Shown here piece after piece: positions 8,294 through 15,829 of a DNA stretch of 40,840 nucleotides. The stretch covers positions 1 through 40,840 of the forward strand of contig DATJBV010000008.1 in NCBI GenBank assembly GCA_035515055.1, in the 5' to 3' direction. Within the stretch, counting starts at the first letter, position 1. Each line of letters begins with the position of its first letter. The notes beneath the pieces were generated by a model. That model ran no database searches. It was not told the DNA's origin and saw nothing but the letters and a program-made list of their open reading frames with translations. A program made the position numbers and the translations under genes. This DNA comes from Pollutimonas sp035515055 (lineage in GTDB: Bacteria > Pseudomonadota > Gammaproteobacteria > Burkholderiales > Burkholderiaceae_B).

Positions 8294-9724
8294 TTAGTAG
8301 ACAAACCCCGCCGTGCCGGTCAGGCGCGGCACATCGCCCTTAAGCGGGTCCAGCCCTATTTTGTCGTGCAATATGTATTCAATGTCGGTGTTGGGGCGCA
8401 GGCTTTCCAGGGGTGAAGCCAGTTGGCTGCTGTCGCTGGGCTTGACCAGGTAAGGCGTCACAATAACCACCAGTTCGCTTTTATTGTTCTGGTAGTCGGA
8501 CGACGAAAACAGCTTGCCCAGCACCGGTATTTTGCCCAAGCCCGGTATTTGCGACGCAATATCGCGAATATTATTTTGCAGCAACCCCCCTATGGCAAAG
8601 CTTTGCCCGCTGGCCATCTCCACCGTGGTTTCCACCCGTCGCACCGACAGCCCCGGTATCATCATGCCGTCCATCACAATGCTGCTGTTGGGGTCGATTT
8701 CGCTGATTTCCGGCCGCACTTTAATGCTGATGCGGTCGTCGGCCAGCACCGTGGGGGTAAAGTCCAACGCCACACCGAAAGGCTTGAATTCCACTGTCAG
8801 GCTGTCGCGGTCTTGTCTTACCGGTATGGGGAATTCGCCGCCCGCCAGAAAGCTGGCGGTTTCACCCGATACTGCCGTCAAATTGGGTTCGGCCAGCACG
8901 CTGATCATGCCTTCCTGGTCGAGTACGTCTATCATGGCTTGTATAGACCGCCCCTCTTTGGCGTAGCCGCCTAAAAACGAATACCCCTCGCGAGCAGGCG
9001 TGTAATTACTGACAGAGCCAAAACTCATATCCTGGTTGCCGCCGCCCGGGCCGCCACTAATCATTGCCGAGCCAAGTATCGCCTGGAAGGGCCGGCCACT
9101 GATCACCCCGGCAAAGAAGTGGCCAGGGGTGGCAATGGCCGACCAATTGATGCCCAGCTTTTGCGTCACCGCGCGCGATACTTCGGTTACGCGCACGCGC
9201 AGGTAGACCTGGGTGGGGCTGCTGATGGCCATGCGGTTGATGAGGTCGTCTTTTTCGCTCAGGTAAGATTTAATGCTGCGGCTGATGGCGTCGACGGTTT
9301 CGCTATTGGGCACGGTGCCCGTTACCATGAGCGAACCGGGGGCCGATTCCAACCCTATGCGCAGACCGGGAAAACGCTGGCGCAATACCTCGGTAATTTC
9401 AGCCACGTTGTGGCGCACATTGACGCGCTGCTGCACCAGGGTTGCCCCTGTTTCATCCAGCACATAAAGCGTGGTCTGGCCGGTTTTTTTACCCATGACC
9501 AGTACCGCGCCGTCGGATGGCACCTGGACGTCGGCAATTTCCGGGTCGGCCACAAAAACGGTTTTTGCCAGCCCTTCGAAGCGCACCAGCCGGCCCTCGC
9601 CCACCGACAAGGCCTGGGCCAAGGTCAGCGGCGCATAACAAGCCGCCACTAGGCCCACAGCCCACACCGCCCTATGCCTGGGTGCGTGTAAACCGGCTAT
9701 CCATCGTTGAATGCTTACAACCAT
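8294..9724 (-). CDS. cpaC: CpaC/RcpA secretin of the Flp pilus
   Basis: A 476-residue outer-membrane secretin. A signal peptide (hydrophobic VWAVGLVAACYAPLTLAQA) is followed by a Pil/Bac-type N-domain (SVGEGRLVRFEGLAKTVFV, DGAVLVMGKKTGQTTLYVLD), a BON-like segment (about residues 108-160), and the C-terminal secretin domain (about 200-440). That domain has the conserved VLAEPNLTAVSGETASFLAGGE motif region and the late ASQIPGLGKIPVLGKLF motif, which is typical of secretins. It forms the multimeric pore through which the Flp pilus leaves the cell. It lies 58 bases after cpaB, the widest gap in the operon's core. Confidence 0.93.
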   Translation of the reverse strand: MVVSIQRWIAGLHAPRHRAVWAVGLVAACYAPLTLAQALSVGEGRLVRFEGLAKTVFVADPEIADVQVPSDGAVLVMGKKTGQTTLYVLDETGATLVQQRVNVRHNVAEITEVLRQRFPGLRIGLESAPGSLMVTGTVPNSETVDAISRSIKSYLSEKDDLINRMAISSPTQVYLRVRVTEVSRAVTQKLGINWSAIATPGHFFAGVISGRPFQAILGSAMISGGPGGGNQDMSFGSVSNYTPAREGYSFLGGYAKEGRSIQAMIDVLDQEGMISVLAEPNLTAVSGETASFLAGGEFPIPVRQDRDSLTVEFKPFGVALDFTPTVLADDRISIKVRPEISEIDPNSSIVMDGMMIPGLSVRRVETTVEMASGQSFAIGGLLQNNIRDIASQIPGLGKIPVLGKLFSSSDYQNNKSELVVIVTPYLVKPSDSSQLASPLESLRPNTDIEYILHDKIGLDPLKGDVPRLTGTAGFVY

Positions 9725-9782
9725 TGCGTACTTCCTTTTTTTTATTGGGGCGCCAATACTGAGCGGGCGAATTCATGTTGTT

Positions 9783-10718
9783 TTAGTGAGCGGCGCCCAC
9801 ATCCTGGGTATCGCGCTGGGAACCGCGCAACACGGTGATTTCCCTTGACGAGGCCTTGGGCGGTTCGCTATTGGCGGTTGGCGGGCCAGTGTCGTCACGC
9901 CTTTCTATGGCGCGCGACACATCGCCGGCCCACACAGGGGCCGATTTTTCGCTGCTGTCGCCCCAGGCAACAATGGCCTGCACGGGTTCGGCGCTGGCCG
10001 GGCTGCGGTCGGTAACCGCAAAGCTGCGTAAAGCCAAAGATAAGGTACCCAGGCGGGCCGCCACGGTAACGGCTTCGGCCGCGCGCGGCATGACTTCTAT
10101 GGTCACCGTGCGGGCGGGCGACGCTTTTTTATTTCCGCCCTTGACGTCATCCGACTGTTGCTGAAACACTGAACCCACGGCGATAACACGCACTTTTTCC
10201 ACCACGGTTTCGCTGACCACAGAACGGGCGCGGTTGCTGCCCAGGCTGCCGCCCCCTTTGGCTTCTTGCACCAGTATCATGTCGACGTAGTCGCCAGGCT
10301 GTATCAGCCCGGCGTTGCCCGATACATTGTCGACCTGCACCGATACGGCGCGCATGCCGGGCTTAAGCGCGGCGGCCAGAAAGCCGGGCGCATCGGGGCT
10401 GAATACGTCGCGCGTAAAGATATAATCACCCGCCTTGGTGTCGTGGCGCAGCAGCCCGCCCGTCAGGGCTTCCGCGGCTGGCGTGCCTTGCAACAGCGCG
10501 CCATCGGGCACCTGCGATTTTTGCATGGGCTTCCAGCTCAAGTCTTCGCTGCGCAGCAGCAGGCCCGCAGGCAAATCACCCGCGGCAATCTGCACCTGTA
10601 CCGGCGGGTCGGCCGGTTTGTGATCTTGTTGCGCCATATTGGCGTACAGCATGCGCGCCGCCAACGCCAATACCGCCGCGCCTATGACCAGCAATACAAA
10701 TTTCAGTGTGGTGGACAT
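9783..10718 (-). CDS. cpaB: CpaB/RcpC pilus assembly protein (SAF domain)
   Basis: A 311-residue protein with an N-terminal signal-anchor (FVLLVIGAAVLALAARML) and an SAF-type domain from about residue 40 to 110 (VQIAAGDLPAGLLLRSEDL, LTGGLLRHDTKAGDYIF). The conserved CpaB/RcpC region follows (GMRAVSVQVDNVSGNAGLIQPGDYVDMILV), and the C-terminus is low-complexity and Pro/Ser-rich. RcpC-type proteins act in the periplasm with the secretin; in Aggregatibacter RcpC is linked to Flp modification or stability. It begins 30 bases after tadV. Confidence 0.9.
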   Translation of the reverse strand: MSTTLKFVLLVIGAAVLALAARMLYANMAQQDHKPADPPVQVQIAAGDLPAGLLLRSEDLSWKPMQKSQVPDGALLQGTPAAEALTGGLLRHDTKAGDYIFTRDVFSPDAPGFLAAALKPGMRAVSVQVDNVSGNAGLIQPGDYVDMILVQEAKGGGSLGSNRARSVVSETVVEKVRVIAVGSVFQQQSDDVKGGNKKASPARTVTIEVMPRAAEAVTVAARLGTLSLALRSFAVTDRSPASAEPVQAIVAWGDSSEKSAPVWAGDVSRAIERRDDTGPPTANSEPPKASSREITVLRGSQRDTQDVGAAH

Positions 10719-10748
10719 ATCGTTACCCTCAGTTCAGTAACCGCTCTT

Positions 10749-11261
10749 CTACAACAACATCACCCACACATTCTGCAGCCCTGCCAAGGCCAGGCCCACG
10801 CCGTAAGGCACGCCTCGGGCCGCGGACAACATCCTGAATACTGACGCGCCAACTGGCTTGCGACCGCGCTTCAACACATGCTTGGATACCCAGCCCAACA
10901 TACCCAGCACGGTGCCACATACGGTGGCGATGACAACCGCTGTAATGGCGCCTTGCGGCCCCGCCCACAGCATCAGCGCCCCCCACAGCTTGACATCGCC
11001 ACCGCCCACGATTCTCAGCGCAAAGAGGGCAACCATTAACGCCGCCACTGCCAGCCCTATGGCGGCATGCCAGCCCAGTTGCGACCACCCCATGCCACTG
11101 GCCCAGGCGTAGGGCAGGAACAGCGCTGCGTAGGCGCCTACCCAGGCATTGGGCAAGCGGCGCAGGGTCAGATCGCGCCAGGCCAAGGCCATCAACACCC
11201 AACTGGCGCCCAACAATATCAAGGCGACAATGGCTGACGAGAACCAGTTGGGATAAACCAT
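10749..11261 (-). CDS. tadV: TadV prepilin peptidase (A24 family)
   Basis: A 170-residue polytopic membrane aspartyl protease. Both catalytic Asp motifs are visible: Asp in AWRDLTLRRLPNAW (about residue 30) and the GGGDVKLWGA motif (about residue 88, the GxGD family motif). It has five to six hydrophobic segments. It matures the Flp prepilin and the TadE and TadF pseudopilins encoded on either side by cutting after the Gly that precedes the hydrophobic helix. The gene starts 18 bases after flp. Confidence 0.92.
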   Translation of the reverse strand: MVYPNWFSSAIVALILLGASWVLMALAWRDLTLRRLPNAWVGAYAALFLPYAWASGMGWSQLGWHAAIGLAVAALMVALFALRIVGGGDVKLWGALMLWAGPQGAITAVVIATVCGTVLGMLGWVSKHVLKRGRKPVGASVFRMLSAARGVPYGVGLALAGLQNVWVMLL

Positions 11262-11279
11262 GGATCTTTGGCGTCCGTA

Positions 11280-11468
11280 TTAGGGAATAGCCGCGGGCGC
11301 GATACCATCAAGCAATTCCGCCATGCGACCAAATGCACCATCCAGCGCTGTCGAGAAAAGGCTGACTCCCCCACCAATCAGCAGAACGATAGCCCCCGCC
11401 AAAATCGCATACTCAAGCGCAGTCACACCACTTTCGTCACGGGCTAACGATTGAATAAATTTACGCAT
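11280..11468 (-). CDS. flp: Flp major pilin
   Basis: A 62-residue Flp/Fap-family prepilin. A 14-residue basic leader (MRKFIQSLARDESG) is followed by VTALEYAILAG, so the mature chain has the Flp hallmark Glu at +5 and Tyr at +6. The rest is one hydrophobic helix and a short hydrophilic tail, giving a mature pilin of 48 residues. GGAG about six bases upstream (11475-11478 region) supports the ATG. First structural gene of the Tad operon and the likely major subunit of the adhesive Flp fibre. Confidence 0.95.
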   Translation of the reverse strand: MRKFIQSLARDESGVTALEYAILAGAIVLLIGGGVSLFSTALDGAFGRMAELLDGIAPAAIP

Positions 11469-11567
11469 AGCTGTCTCCAGAATTTACGCGCTAAAAAAGC
11501 GTTGAAAAAAATACACTGCAGCCTGATGGTTGCAGCGTTTCGCCTCCTGATTCGCATGAGGTAAATT

Positions 11568-11601
11568 TATCTTACACGCGATATCTCGCGTAAAATCGCG
11601 T
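11568..11601 (-). promoter_or_regulatory. Probable flp/tad promoter with TCGCGT operator repeats
   Basis: In the 216-base gap upstream of flp, a 6-base inverted repeat (ACGCGA at 11576-11581, TCGCGT at 11586-11591, 4-base loop) is followed by a third TCGCGT at 11596-11601. That third half-site lies exactly 10 bases, one helical turn, from its predecessor. Read on the minus strand, a TAAGAT hexamer (11569-11574) lies directly downstream and could be the -10 box, so the repeats would cover the -35 region. That arrangement suits an activator touching RNA polymerase, and the neighbouring LuxR-type regulator is the natural candidate. The gap also holds an AGGAGG-like stretch with no start codon. 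The -10 call is weak and the repeats are clear. Confidence 0.5.
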
Positions 11602-11684
11602 AGCATTTAAAAACAGAAAATTCGTATATTCGGTGCTGGAAGCTAAGGATTTTTCTTACTAACCTACGGAAAAGCACGCGAATT

Positions 11685-12374
11685 TCAGCTTGTTTTCAGG
11701 GCCATCAGGACGTGTTCCCTAGTCCCGCTTGAATTGGGTGTTCGGCAGTTGATCGCGTGTAGCTGACTTAAGCCGCTCATGACCATGTCATGCTCGTTAA
11801 TTTCCGAGATAACGCTAATTTCCAACTTGCGCAACATATTGCGTTTATGGGTACTAATGGTCTTTTCGCTTAGAAACAGCCTGCACGCCACCTCTTTATT
11901 GCGCATGCCCTGGCGCAACAGCAATAGCACCGCCATTTCTTTGGGAGAAAGCGCCTGCATTTTGTCCGAGAGTACGTCCACGCCTTTCTGGCGGGGAAAG
12001 CACTGCATACCGCTCAGCAAGGTGTGCACCGCCGCGGCGATGGTTTTTTCGTTGCTTAAACTACCCAAGTAGCCATCGGCGCCCAACTTAATCGCCATCG
12101 ACGCAAACATGGCGGGGCTGCGCCCGCCAAAAAGCAAAATAGGCGTATGCCTCACCCTAAGTTGCTGGCGTAATTGATGCACAAATTCCGGCAAGTTGAT
12201 GTCCGGCATTTCGGGGTCAAGAATAATAAGCACCAGGTCGTTGGCAGCGCAGGCCAGTGCTTCACCCACGCTACCCGCTTCGTATACGGCATGTTCGCCC
12301 ACCTTGCCGCACAACAGGGCGCGTAAGCCAATACGAACGATAGGTATGGGGGTAATCACCAGAATTGAACCCAT
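11685..12374 (-). CDS. NarL/FixJ-type regulator with degenerate receiver domain
   Basis: A 229-residue protein with an N-terminal receiver-like domain (about 1-120) and a C-terminal LuxR-type helix-turn-helix (about 138-200; LSPKEMAVLLLLRQGMRNKEVA then LFLSEKTISTHKRNML). Asp53 (ILDPEMP) matches the phosphoacceptor. The acidic pair after strand 1 is replaced by Thr-Pro (VITPIPIVR), the Ser/Thr of strand 4 by Gly (LLFGG), and the Lys of strand 5 by Ser (GYLGSLS). Classical phosphorylation is therefore doubtful. No histidine kinase gene is nearby. It lies directly upstream of flp in the same orientation, so it is probably the local regulator of the tad operon. AAGGTG upstream supports the ATG at 12374. 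Confidence 0.85.
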   Translation of the reverse strand: MGSILVITPIPIVRIGLRALLCGKVGEHAVYEAGSVGEALACAANDLVLIILDPEMPDINLPEFVHQLRQQLRVRHTPILLFGGRSPAMFASMAIKLGADGYLGSLSNEKTIAAAVHTLLSGMQCFPRQKGVDVLSDKMQALSPKEMAVLLLLRQGMRNKEVACRLFLSEKTISTHKRNMLRKLEISVISEINEHDMVMSGLSQLHAINCRTPNSSGTREHVLMALKTS

Positions 12375-12736
12375 GCATGCACCTTTAAGATAATTTGCCG
12401 CCCGCCACTGCCCACCGTTACAGCCGGATATTTAGTTGAAGCAAGAAGAAAGTAAAAAGCAGCAAATCATGACATGCGTGTCTTAATGCTTCTGTACAGA
12501 CTGAGCATGAAGCTTAACTGGGCTGAAGAGGCGGCGTATAGGAGGCGAAAAGCGTAGGCATAAAGGGCAAAAGGCGCAGAGAGCGACACTTTCGGCCTAA
12601 GGCGAGAACTTTGGAACGATAATTAATCGTGTTGACGCAGGGCGGATGCCCGTCCGCTGCTATGATGTGAAGAAGCTGAACCCGGGCGCTTTCGCCCCCC
12701 CTCGAAAACTTTTTCTAAATTTCAGGAGCACGCACC
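12375..12736 (+). promoter_or_regulatory. Divergent intergenic region (362 bases) with a 15-base palindrome
   Basis: No gene is supported here. It separates the regulator (minus) from the GlsB-like gene (plus) and must carry both promoters. A palindrome ACGAT-AATTA-ATCGT occupies 12616-12630. TTGACG follows at 12632-12637 and TATGAT about 23 bases further on, too far apart for a standard sigma-70 pair. The AT-rich palindrome overlapping the -35 region could be an operator. AGGAG at about 12724 is the ribosome site of the next gene. Confidence 0.35.
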
Positions 12737-12985
12737 ATGGGTATCATCGGCATGATCATTGTTGGGTTCATCGTGGGCTTGATTGCGCGGGCCATCATGC
12801 CCGGCGATCAGAAGCTGGGCATCATCCTCACGACCGTCCTGGGCATCGTCGGTGCTGTTGTCGCCGGGTTGCTTGGCGATGCCTTGGGCATGTACGAGGC
12901 TGGCGAAGGCGTCGGCTGGATCGCCTCCGTCATCGGCGCCATCATCGTCCTATTTGTCTACGGCCTGATCCGCAAGAAAGCCTAA
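12737..12985 (+). CDS. GlsB/YeaQ/YmgE family membrane protein
   Basis: An 82-residue, very hydrophobic protein of the transglycosylase-associated (GlsB/YeaQ/YmgE) family: MGIIGMIIVGFIVGLIARAI, then the family motif MPGDQKLGIILTTVLGIVGAVVAG, and a third membrane segment (GWIASVIGAIIVLFVYGLI) with a basic tail. These small inner-membrane proteins are often stress-induced; their biochemical role is not established despite the family name. CAGGAG eleven bases before the ATG is a good ribosome site. It appears to be transcribed alone. Confidence 0.9.
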   Translation: MGIIGMIIVGFIVGLIARAIMPGDQKLGIILTTVLGIVGAVVAGLLGDALGMYEAGEGVGWIASVIGAIIVLFVYGLIRKKA

Positions 12986-13020
12986 GAGCGATCCCTCCCC
13001 AGGTCTGGCTTGCGGACTAT

Positions 13021-13350
13021 TTAGCGGCTCGCCGCCACGATGGCGAGCACAATCGCGATTGCCGCGGCTGCGGCGGCGAACATGGCGATCTGCTTCAGAA
13101 CGGTGATTTCCTTTTGCAGTCGAGCCACGGCAATGTCGACGCCTTCGATGGTGTCCTTCATTTGAACCGCCAGGGCTTTGACCGACTCGGCGTTCTGGGT
13201 GACCGCGGTCTGCAGCTCCTGTATTTGCCGCGGCACAACCTCCTCCGCCTTAGCACCGGAAGGCTTGGACGTGAACATCGGCAGCGCCGCCGTCACGATC
13301 TGGGTGATATACGGAAGTGCAACTTTTAATGCCGGGAAAAAAACTGCCAT
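13021..13350 (-). CDS. Small coiled-coil protein with C-terminal membrane anchor, function unknown
   Basis: A 109-residue protein. A hydrophobic N-terminus (ALPYITQIVTAALPMF) is followed by a hydrophilic heptad-like coiled-coil segment (about 45-85; PRQIQELQTAVTQNAESVKA and continuing) and a strong C-terminal membrane helix (AMFAAAAAAIAIVLAIVAASR). The shape recalls tail-anchored coiled-coil proteins, but I do not recognise a family. It is transcribed away from the GlsB-like gene's end, on the opposite strand, 18 bases after the gene at 13369-13554. The two probably form a small operon. Confidence 0.7.
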   Translation of the reverse strand: MAVFFPALKVALPYITQIVTAALPMFTSKPSGAKAEEVVPRQIQELQTAVTQNAESVKALAVQMKDTIEGVDIAVARLQKEITVLKQIAMFAAAAAAIAIVLAIVAASR

Positions 13351-13368
13351 CGGTTTCCTTTGGGTTGC

Positions 13369-13554
13369 TTAACCCTGCTTCTTCTTTTCGGGCGCCTTGT
13401 CCTTGCCGCTTTCCGGGTTGGACTCCTGCAAGAACTTGCTTAGGTACTCGTCTTCGCGTTGGGGCGTGTCGTCGGTGGGCACGGGGGTGACTTTCTTTTC
13501 TTCAGTGGCCGGCGTTTTGCGTTTGTCGTCGGGGGATCTGGATTCGTTGGGCAT
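13369..13554 (-). CDS. Small charged hypothetical protein
   Basis: A 61-residue hydrophilic protein starting MPNESRSPDDKRKTP and ending in KAPEKKKQG, rich in Lys, Glu, Asp, Pro and Thr, with no membrane segment and probably disordered. I chose the ATG at 13554 because GGAG lies eight bases upstream; the frame is open to 13623, but the longer starts lack a ribosome site. It precedes the coiled-coil membrane protein by 18 bases. No family recognised. The clear ribosome site is the main support. Confidence 0.6.
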   Translation of the reverse strand: MPNESRSPDDKRKTPATEEKKVTPVPTDDTPQREDEYLSKFLQESNPESGKDKAPEKKKQG

Positions 13555-13655
13555 GGCGAACTCCAATTGCAAACAGTGAAAAAGGCGTGCAATCAACGAT
13601 ATCATGACTGCCTGCTCCTGCACATCCGTCGGCGCTCGTTAGTCGTTCCAAAGCG

Positions 13656-14243
13656 TTAACCGGCATCTAGCGGCCTAAGCGGCAGGCGGGCCAATACATC
13701 GTAGAAAGAGCCGCCTTCGCGCGGGCGCGAGGCCACCAGCAAGGCCTGGGCAGGTGTCCACACGACAGGCGGGCGAGCGAGGCTTGCCAGGTCGCCCGCG
13801 CCGGCCTTGCGTAGCAGGGATACGTGCGGGCGGAATACCGATGCCGGGCGCTGCCAGCCCATACCCTCCAGATGCGTCCATAACATGTCATAGGCCTGGT
13901 CCAGCCAGGGCAGGCGCTCGTCGTCGGAATCCGATGGACCGGCCCATACGACGCGTGGCCCGAAGAAGCGGCCAACGTGGCGCAAGGCTATGCTGTCCAC
14001 CGGCAGCGTCCAACCGGTGGCCGCGTCCACCAGTTCGCGCACCTTGCCCATGGGCGTATTGCCAAGAAACGCCAGCGTAAGGTGCATGGTCTCGGCGCGC
14101 ATAATGCGGCCGCCGCACAACTGGTGGGCATCGCGCGCCCATGCCGACAACTGGTCGGCGGCCGCGCTGGGCGGCCAAAACGCAAAGAAAATGCGTAGAT
14201 TGCCTTCGCATTCCCCACCGGTGTGTATCAATGGTTCGACCAT
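13656..14243 (-). CDS. thpR: RNA 2',3'-cyclic phosphodiesterase (LigT/ThpR, 2H family)
   Basis: A 195-residue member of the 2H phosphoesterase family, which hydrolyses 2',3'-cyclic phosphates on RNA ends. Both HxT/Sx motifs are present: HLTL in MHLTLAFLG (about residue 55) and HVSL in FRPHVSLLRKA (about residue 137). The start of the fold reads LRIFFAFWPP, the usual N-terminus. ThpR homologues start close to that motif, so the first 15 residues are extra. The ATG at 14243 nevertheless has AGGAG nine bases upstream. It is divergent from the DUF2868 gene. Confidence 0.9.
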   Translation of the reverse strand: MVEPLIHTGGECEGNLRIFFAFWPPSAAADQLSAWARDAHQLCGGRIMRAETMHLTLAFLGNTPMGKVRELVDAATGWTLPVDSIALRHVGRFFGPRVVWAGPSDSDDERLPWLDQAYDMLWTHLEGMGWQRPASVFRPHVSLLRKAGAGDLASLARPPVVWTPAQALLVASRPREGGSFYDVLARLPLRPLDAG

Positions 14244-14319
14244 GCGTTGATGCTCCTGGCGCCGAATAACTGGCCGCCTCTATACAATACGATATACGTT
14301 TACCCCCGGCCGGAGGCAC

Positions 14320-14370
14320 ATGAACACATCCCGCTATCAGCATGAATATACCGCTCACGCGAATGCCTAG
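14320..14370 (+). other. Possible 16-codon upstream ORF overlapping the DUF2868 start
   Basis: ATG at 14320 is preceded by a strong GGAGG and reads 16 codons (MNTSRYQHEYTAHANA) to a TAG at 14368-14370. The DUF2868 frame (ATG at 14342) is one base out of phase, starts inside this ORF, and has no ribosome site of its own. Either the downstream gene is translated by coupling to this short ORF, or the region holds a frameshift relative to the ancestral start. Confidence 0.3.
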
Positions 14371-15829
14371 CACGCGGTCGTCCCCCGTCGTCGACGCACC
14401 CGGATTCGACAGCTATTGGACAGCCGAGACGCTACGGCTGCGCGAAGCGCTATGGGGGCCGCTGGAAGATACGGCGGAAGCGCGGCGCGTACGTGCCCAC
14501 GGCGGCAGTTTTGTTCAAAAGTTGCTTCTACGGGCGCAATTACTGGCCCGGCGCGAACATTTGGATACCATATTGCGGCAATGGCGGCAGGGATCGCGCC
14601 TGGTGTTGATTGCCATGTGCCTGGCAAGCCTAGTCGCCGGTGGGGCGGCCGCGGCAGGGGCCCTGGGCGATGGCGGACGCCCTGTCAATATTCTGCTGGC
14701 GCTCGTGGCCATGCTGGGGCTCAATACCCTGGCCCTCGTTTTCTGGCTATTGAGTTTTTTCACCGATGGCGCCGGCACGGGCAGTTGGCTGGGCGATGCC
14801 TGGCTATTGCTGACCCGAAAGCTGGCCAAGGGGCCCGACGCGGCACTGGCACCACGCGCGTGGATCGAGATTCTGGCGCGCCATCGTGCGTTGCGGTGGA
14901 TGCTGGGCGGCGTAAGCCACGGCATCTGGGCGGTCGCGCTGCTTGGCGTGCTTGCCGGTCTCTTCGCGCTCTTGTCGGCGCGGCGTTATACCTTCAATTG
15001 GGAGACCACCCTGCTTTCCCCCGATACCTTCGTATCGCTGACCGCCGCCCTTGGCTGGCTGCCCTCGCAATTGGGCTTTGCCGTCCCTCCGGACGCTATC
15101 GTTCGCGCCAGCGATGGCCTGCGGGCGCTGCCGGAGGCAGCCCAATCGCTGTGGTCGGGCTGGCTGTTGGGCTGCATAGTCGCCTATGGCTTGCTGCCGC
15201 GCCTGCTCCTCTTGGTCGCGAGTGCCTGGTTGGTTAGGAAACGGCTGTCGGCGATTGCGCTGGACGAAAGCCTGCCGGGCTATGCTGAACTGCGCGACAG
15301 GCTGGCGCCCGCCAGCAAAAAGACCGGTATCGACGGGCCTGGCGAGCCGGCCTTCCAGGCAAGATTGCGTCCCCGTGCCGGCCTCGCCTACCGCGTCGAG
15401 CAGCCGGTGCTTCTGGGAATAGAGCTGGCATCCGATACGCCATGGCCGCCCCTCGGTTTGCCGACGGATGCCGTGGACCTTGGCGTGATCGATACCCGGG
15501 CGCAACGCACCGCCTTGCTGGATCACCTGCAACTGGAACCGCCACGGCAACTGCTGTTGGCATGTGATGGCCGACAGACGCCGGATCGCGGCACCGTTGC
15601 GCTGGTGGCCGACTTGGCGAGCCTGGCCGGAACCGTCCACGTGACTTTGGTCGGCTTACAGGCGGAGCCGGCTGCCCACGACGCACGAGCCGCGGCTTGG
15701 CGCGAGCAACTGCTTGCGGCCGGCTTCGACGACGATCAATTGCATATGGACTTGGCATCCGCGCTGGCGTGGCTGGCGTCCAGCACCCAGCGTTCGCCCG
15801 GCGTCAAGGACGACCATGACCGGCCATGA
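14342..15829 (+). CDS. DUF2868 domain membrane protein
   Basis: A 495-residue membrane protein. A hydrophilic N-terminus carries the family-like FDSYWTAETLRLREALWG. Membrane segments lie at about 85-110, 117-142, 195-213 and 275-302. A soluble C-terminal half contains a Rossmann-like stretch (TPDRGTVALVADLASLAGTVHV). DUF2868 proteins occur beside DUF3482 GTPases in betaproteobacteria, as here: the two genes overlap by 14 bases. Function is unknown; the pairing suggests a membrane partner of the GTPase. The start is uncertain: ATG 14342 has no ribosome site, and ATG 14363 is the next in-frame option. Confidence 0.85.
   Translation: MNIPLTRMPSTRSSPVVDAPGFDSYWTAETLRLREALWGPLEDTAEARRVRAHGGSFVQKLLLRAQLLARREHLDTILRQWRQGSRLVLIAMCLASLVAGGAAAAGALGDGGRPVNILLALVAMLGLNTLALVFWLLSFFTDGAGTGSWLGDAWLLLTRKLAKGPDAALAPRAWIEILARHRALRWMLGGVSHGIWAVALLGVLAGLFALLSARRYTFNWETTLLSPDTFVSLTAALGWLPSQLGFAVPPDAIVRASDGLRALPEAAQSLWSGWLLGCIVAYGLLPRLLLLVASAWLVRKRLSAIALDESLPGYAELRDRLAPASKKTGIDGPGEPAFQARLRPRAGLAYRVEQPVLLGIELASDTPWPPLGLPTDAVDLGVIDTRAQRTALLDHLQLEPPRQLLLACDGRQTPDRGTVALVADLASLAGTVHVTLVGLQAEPAAHDARAAAWREQLLAAGFDDDQLHMDLASALAWLASSTQRSPGVKDDHDRP

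Noticed and set aside
12632..12666. TTGACG/TATGAT as a sigma-70 promoter for the GlsB-like gene
   Set aside because: The spacing is about 23 bases, well beyond the usual 16-18.
12646..13329. 227-codon plus-strand open frame overlapping the GlsB-like gene
   Set aside because: It runs through the GlsB-like gene in another frame and antisense to the gene at 13021-13350, and its translation is His/Arg-rich low complexity with no ribosome site.
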